A DNA stretch of 6,578 bases from Candidatus Colicola caccequi (GTDB taxonomy: Bacteria > Bacteroidota > Bacteroidia > Bacteroidales > Paludibacteraceae): positions 1 through 6,578 of the forward strand of contig JAGHTR010000078.1 of the NCBI GenBank assembly GCA_018065205.1, in the 5' to 3' direction. Positions 6,088 to 6,578 of the stretch are shown here, piece by piece; the stretch's first letter is position 1; every line of letters starts with the position of its first letter. The position numbers and the translations under genes are program-made. The notes under the pieces are model-generated. The model made no database searches. It had not been told where the DNA came from and saw only the letters and a list, made by a program, of their open reading frames with translations.

Positions 6088-6578
6088 ATGAAGAAAACTC
6101 TTCTCACATTAGCCGCTATCATGGCATGCTCCGTGATGATGGCACAAGATGTTGCAGAGCAAGCACCTGTAGAAAAAGATTGGAAATGGTCCGGTATTGT
6201 TGGATTAAACGCTAACGCAACCGGTATGGTTAACTGGGCAGCCGGAGGTAAAAACAATGTTACCGGTACTGTCTTTGGTAAAGTTCGTTGCTTGTACGAC
6301 AAGAACGACCTGAGTTGGGATACCAATCTCGATATTGAGTATGGTATGAGTTATGTGGACCAAAAATACGACAAGGTTCAAAAAGCAAGCGACCATCTTA
6401 AGTTCAACACCAAGTTCGGTTGGGCTTTCCATAAGAACTGGTATTTAACCGTTAATGCCGGATTCCAAACACAGTTTGACCTCGGTCGTGAATACACCGG
6501 TACAGCAGATCCTAATCCGGTAATTTCTAATATCCTGGCTCCTTCCTACACCGATATTTCTGTCGGTATTGACTGGAA
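6088..6578 (+). CDS. DUF3078 family outer-membrane protein, 5' part (runs off window)
   Basis: The frame is open from the ATG at 6088 to the window end, giving 163 complete codons without a stop. Residues 1-19 look like a Sec signal peptide: basic MKKT, a hydrophobic core, then cleavage near MMA before QDVAEQ. No lipobox cysteine is seen at the cleavage site (Cys14 is within the hydrophobic core). The mature part shows alternating amphipathic strands rich in Trp, Tyr and Gly, for example DWKWSGIVGLNANATG, NWAAGGKNN and LSWDTNLDIEYGMSY. The NWAAGG and later SNILAPSYTDISVGIDW motifs are those of DUF3078 proteins of Bacteroidota, thought to be outer-membrane beta-barrels of unknown function. It follows the tonB operon with the same orientation. 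The leader holds the hexamer repeat, and I found no good promoter directly upstream. The family call is from memory of these motifs. Confidence 0.85.
   Translation, partial: MKKTLLTLAAIMACSVMMAQDVAEQAPVEKDWKWSGIVGLNANATGMVNWAAGGKNNVTGTVFGKVRCLYDKNDLSWDTNLDIEYGMSYVDQKYDKVQKASDHLKFNTKFGWAFHKNWYLTVNAGFQTQFDLGREYTGTADPNPVISNILAPSYTDISVGIDW

Noticed and set aside
6033..6326. Minus-strand frame ending in an alternating Leu/Arg tail
   Set aside because: It lies opposite the DUF3078 gene, and its odd tail is simply the hexamer repeat read backwards. No family motif is seen.

Overview
The window looks like ordinary chromosomal DNA from a member of the Bacteroidota, most likely order Bacteroidales. 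Three things point there. The gene order pdxJ-exbB-exbD-tonB followed by a DUF3078 outer-membrane protein is typical of that group. Both recognisable promoters have the Bacteroidota layout (TTTG, about 20 nt, TAnnTTTG). Start codons lack clear Shine-Dalgarno sequences and sit in A/T-rich leaders. I cannot name the genus. I see no mobile element, CRISPR array, tRNA or rRNA, and coding density is very high, with the only real intergenic space at 2776-2921.

Layout. (1) Positions 1-1050, plus strand: the 3' part of fmt (methionyl-tRNA formyltransferase), overlapping a small HD-domain phosphohydrolase of unknown substrate. (2) Positions 1040-2775, minus strand: nadK (NAD kinase) followed by lgt (prolipoprotein diacylglyceryl transferase), overlapping by 13 bp and so probably one operon. 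lgt converges on the HD gene with an 11-bp tail-to-tail overlap. (3) Positions 2776-2921: a divergent control region with one promoter for nadK-lgt and one for pdxJ. They are placed in mirror image around a perfect 8-3-8 inverted repeat centred at 2855. (4) Positions 2922-6578, plus strand: pdxJ (vitamin B6 synthesis), exbB, exbD and a TonB-type energy transducer in a tightly packed, partly overlapping operon. A DJ-1/YajL-like protein follows, and then the start of a secreted DUF3078 beta-barrel-like protein that runs off the window.

How the genes fit together. ExbB, ExbD and TonB form the inner-membrane motor that powers TonB-dependent outer-membrane transport. Lgt starts lipoprotein maturation, which also serves the outer envelope. 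NadK and PdxJ make the cofactors NADP and pyridoxal phosphate. The divergent arrangement could allow shared control of these two cofactor genes. The most noteworthy signals are the mirror-symmetric divergent promoter pair with a central dyad, the homopolymer tracts in both promoter spacers, a TonB membrane helix lacking the usual histidine, and a hexamer repeat in the leader of the DUF3078 gene. I found no clear evidence for a wholly new biological system.
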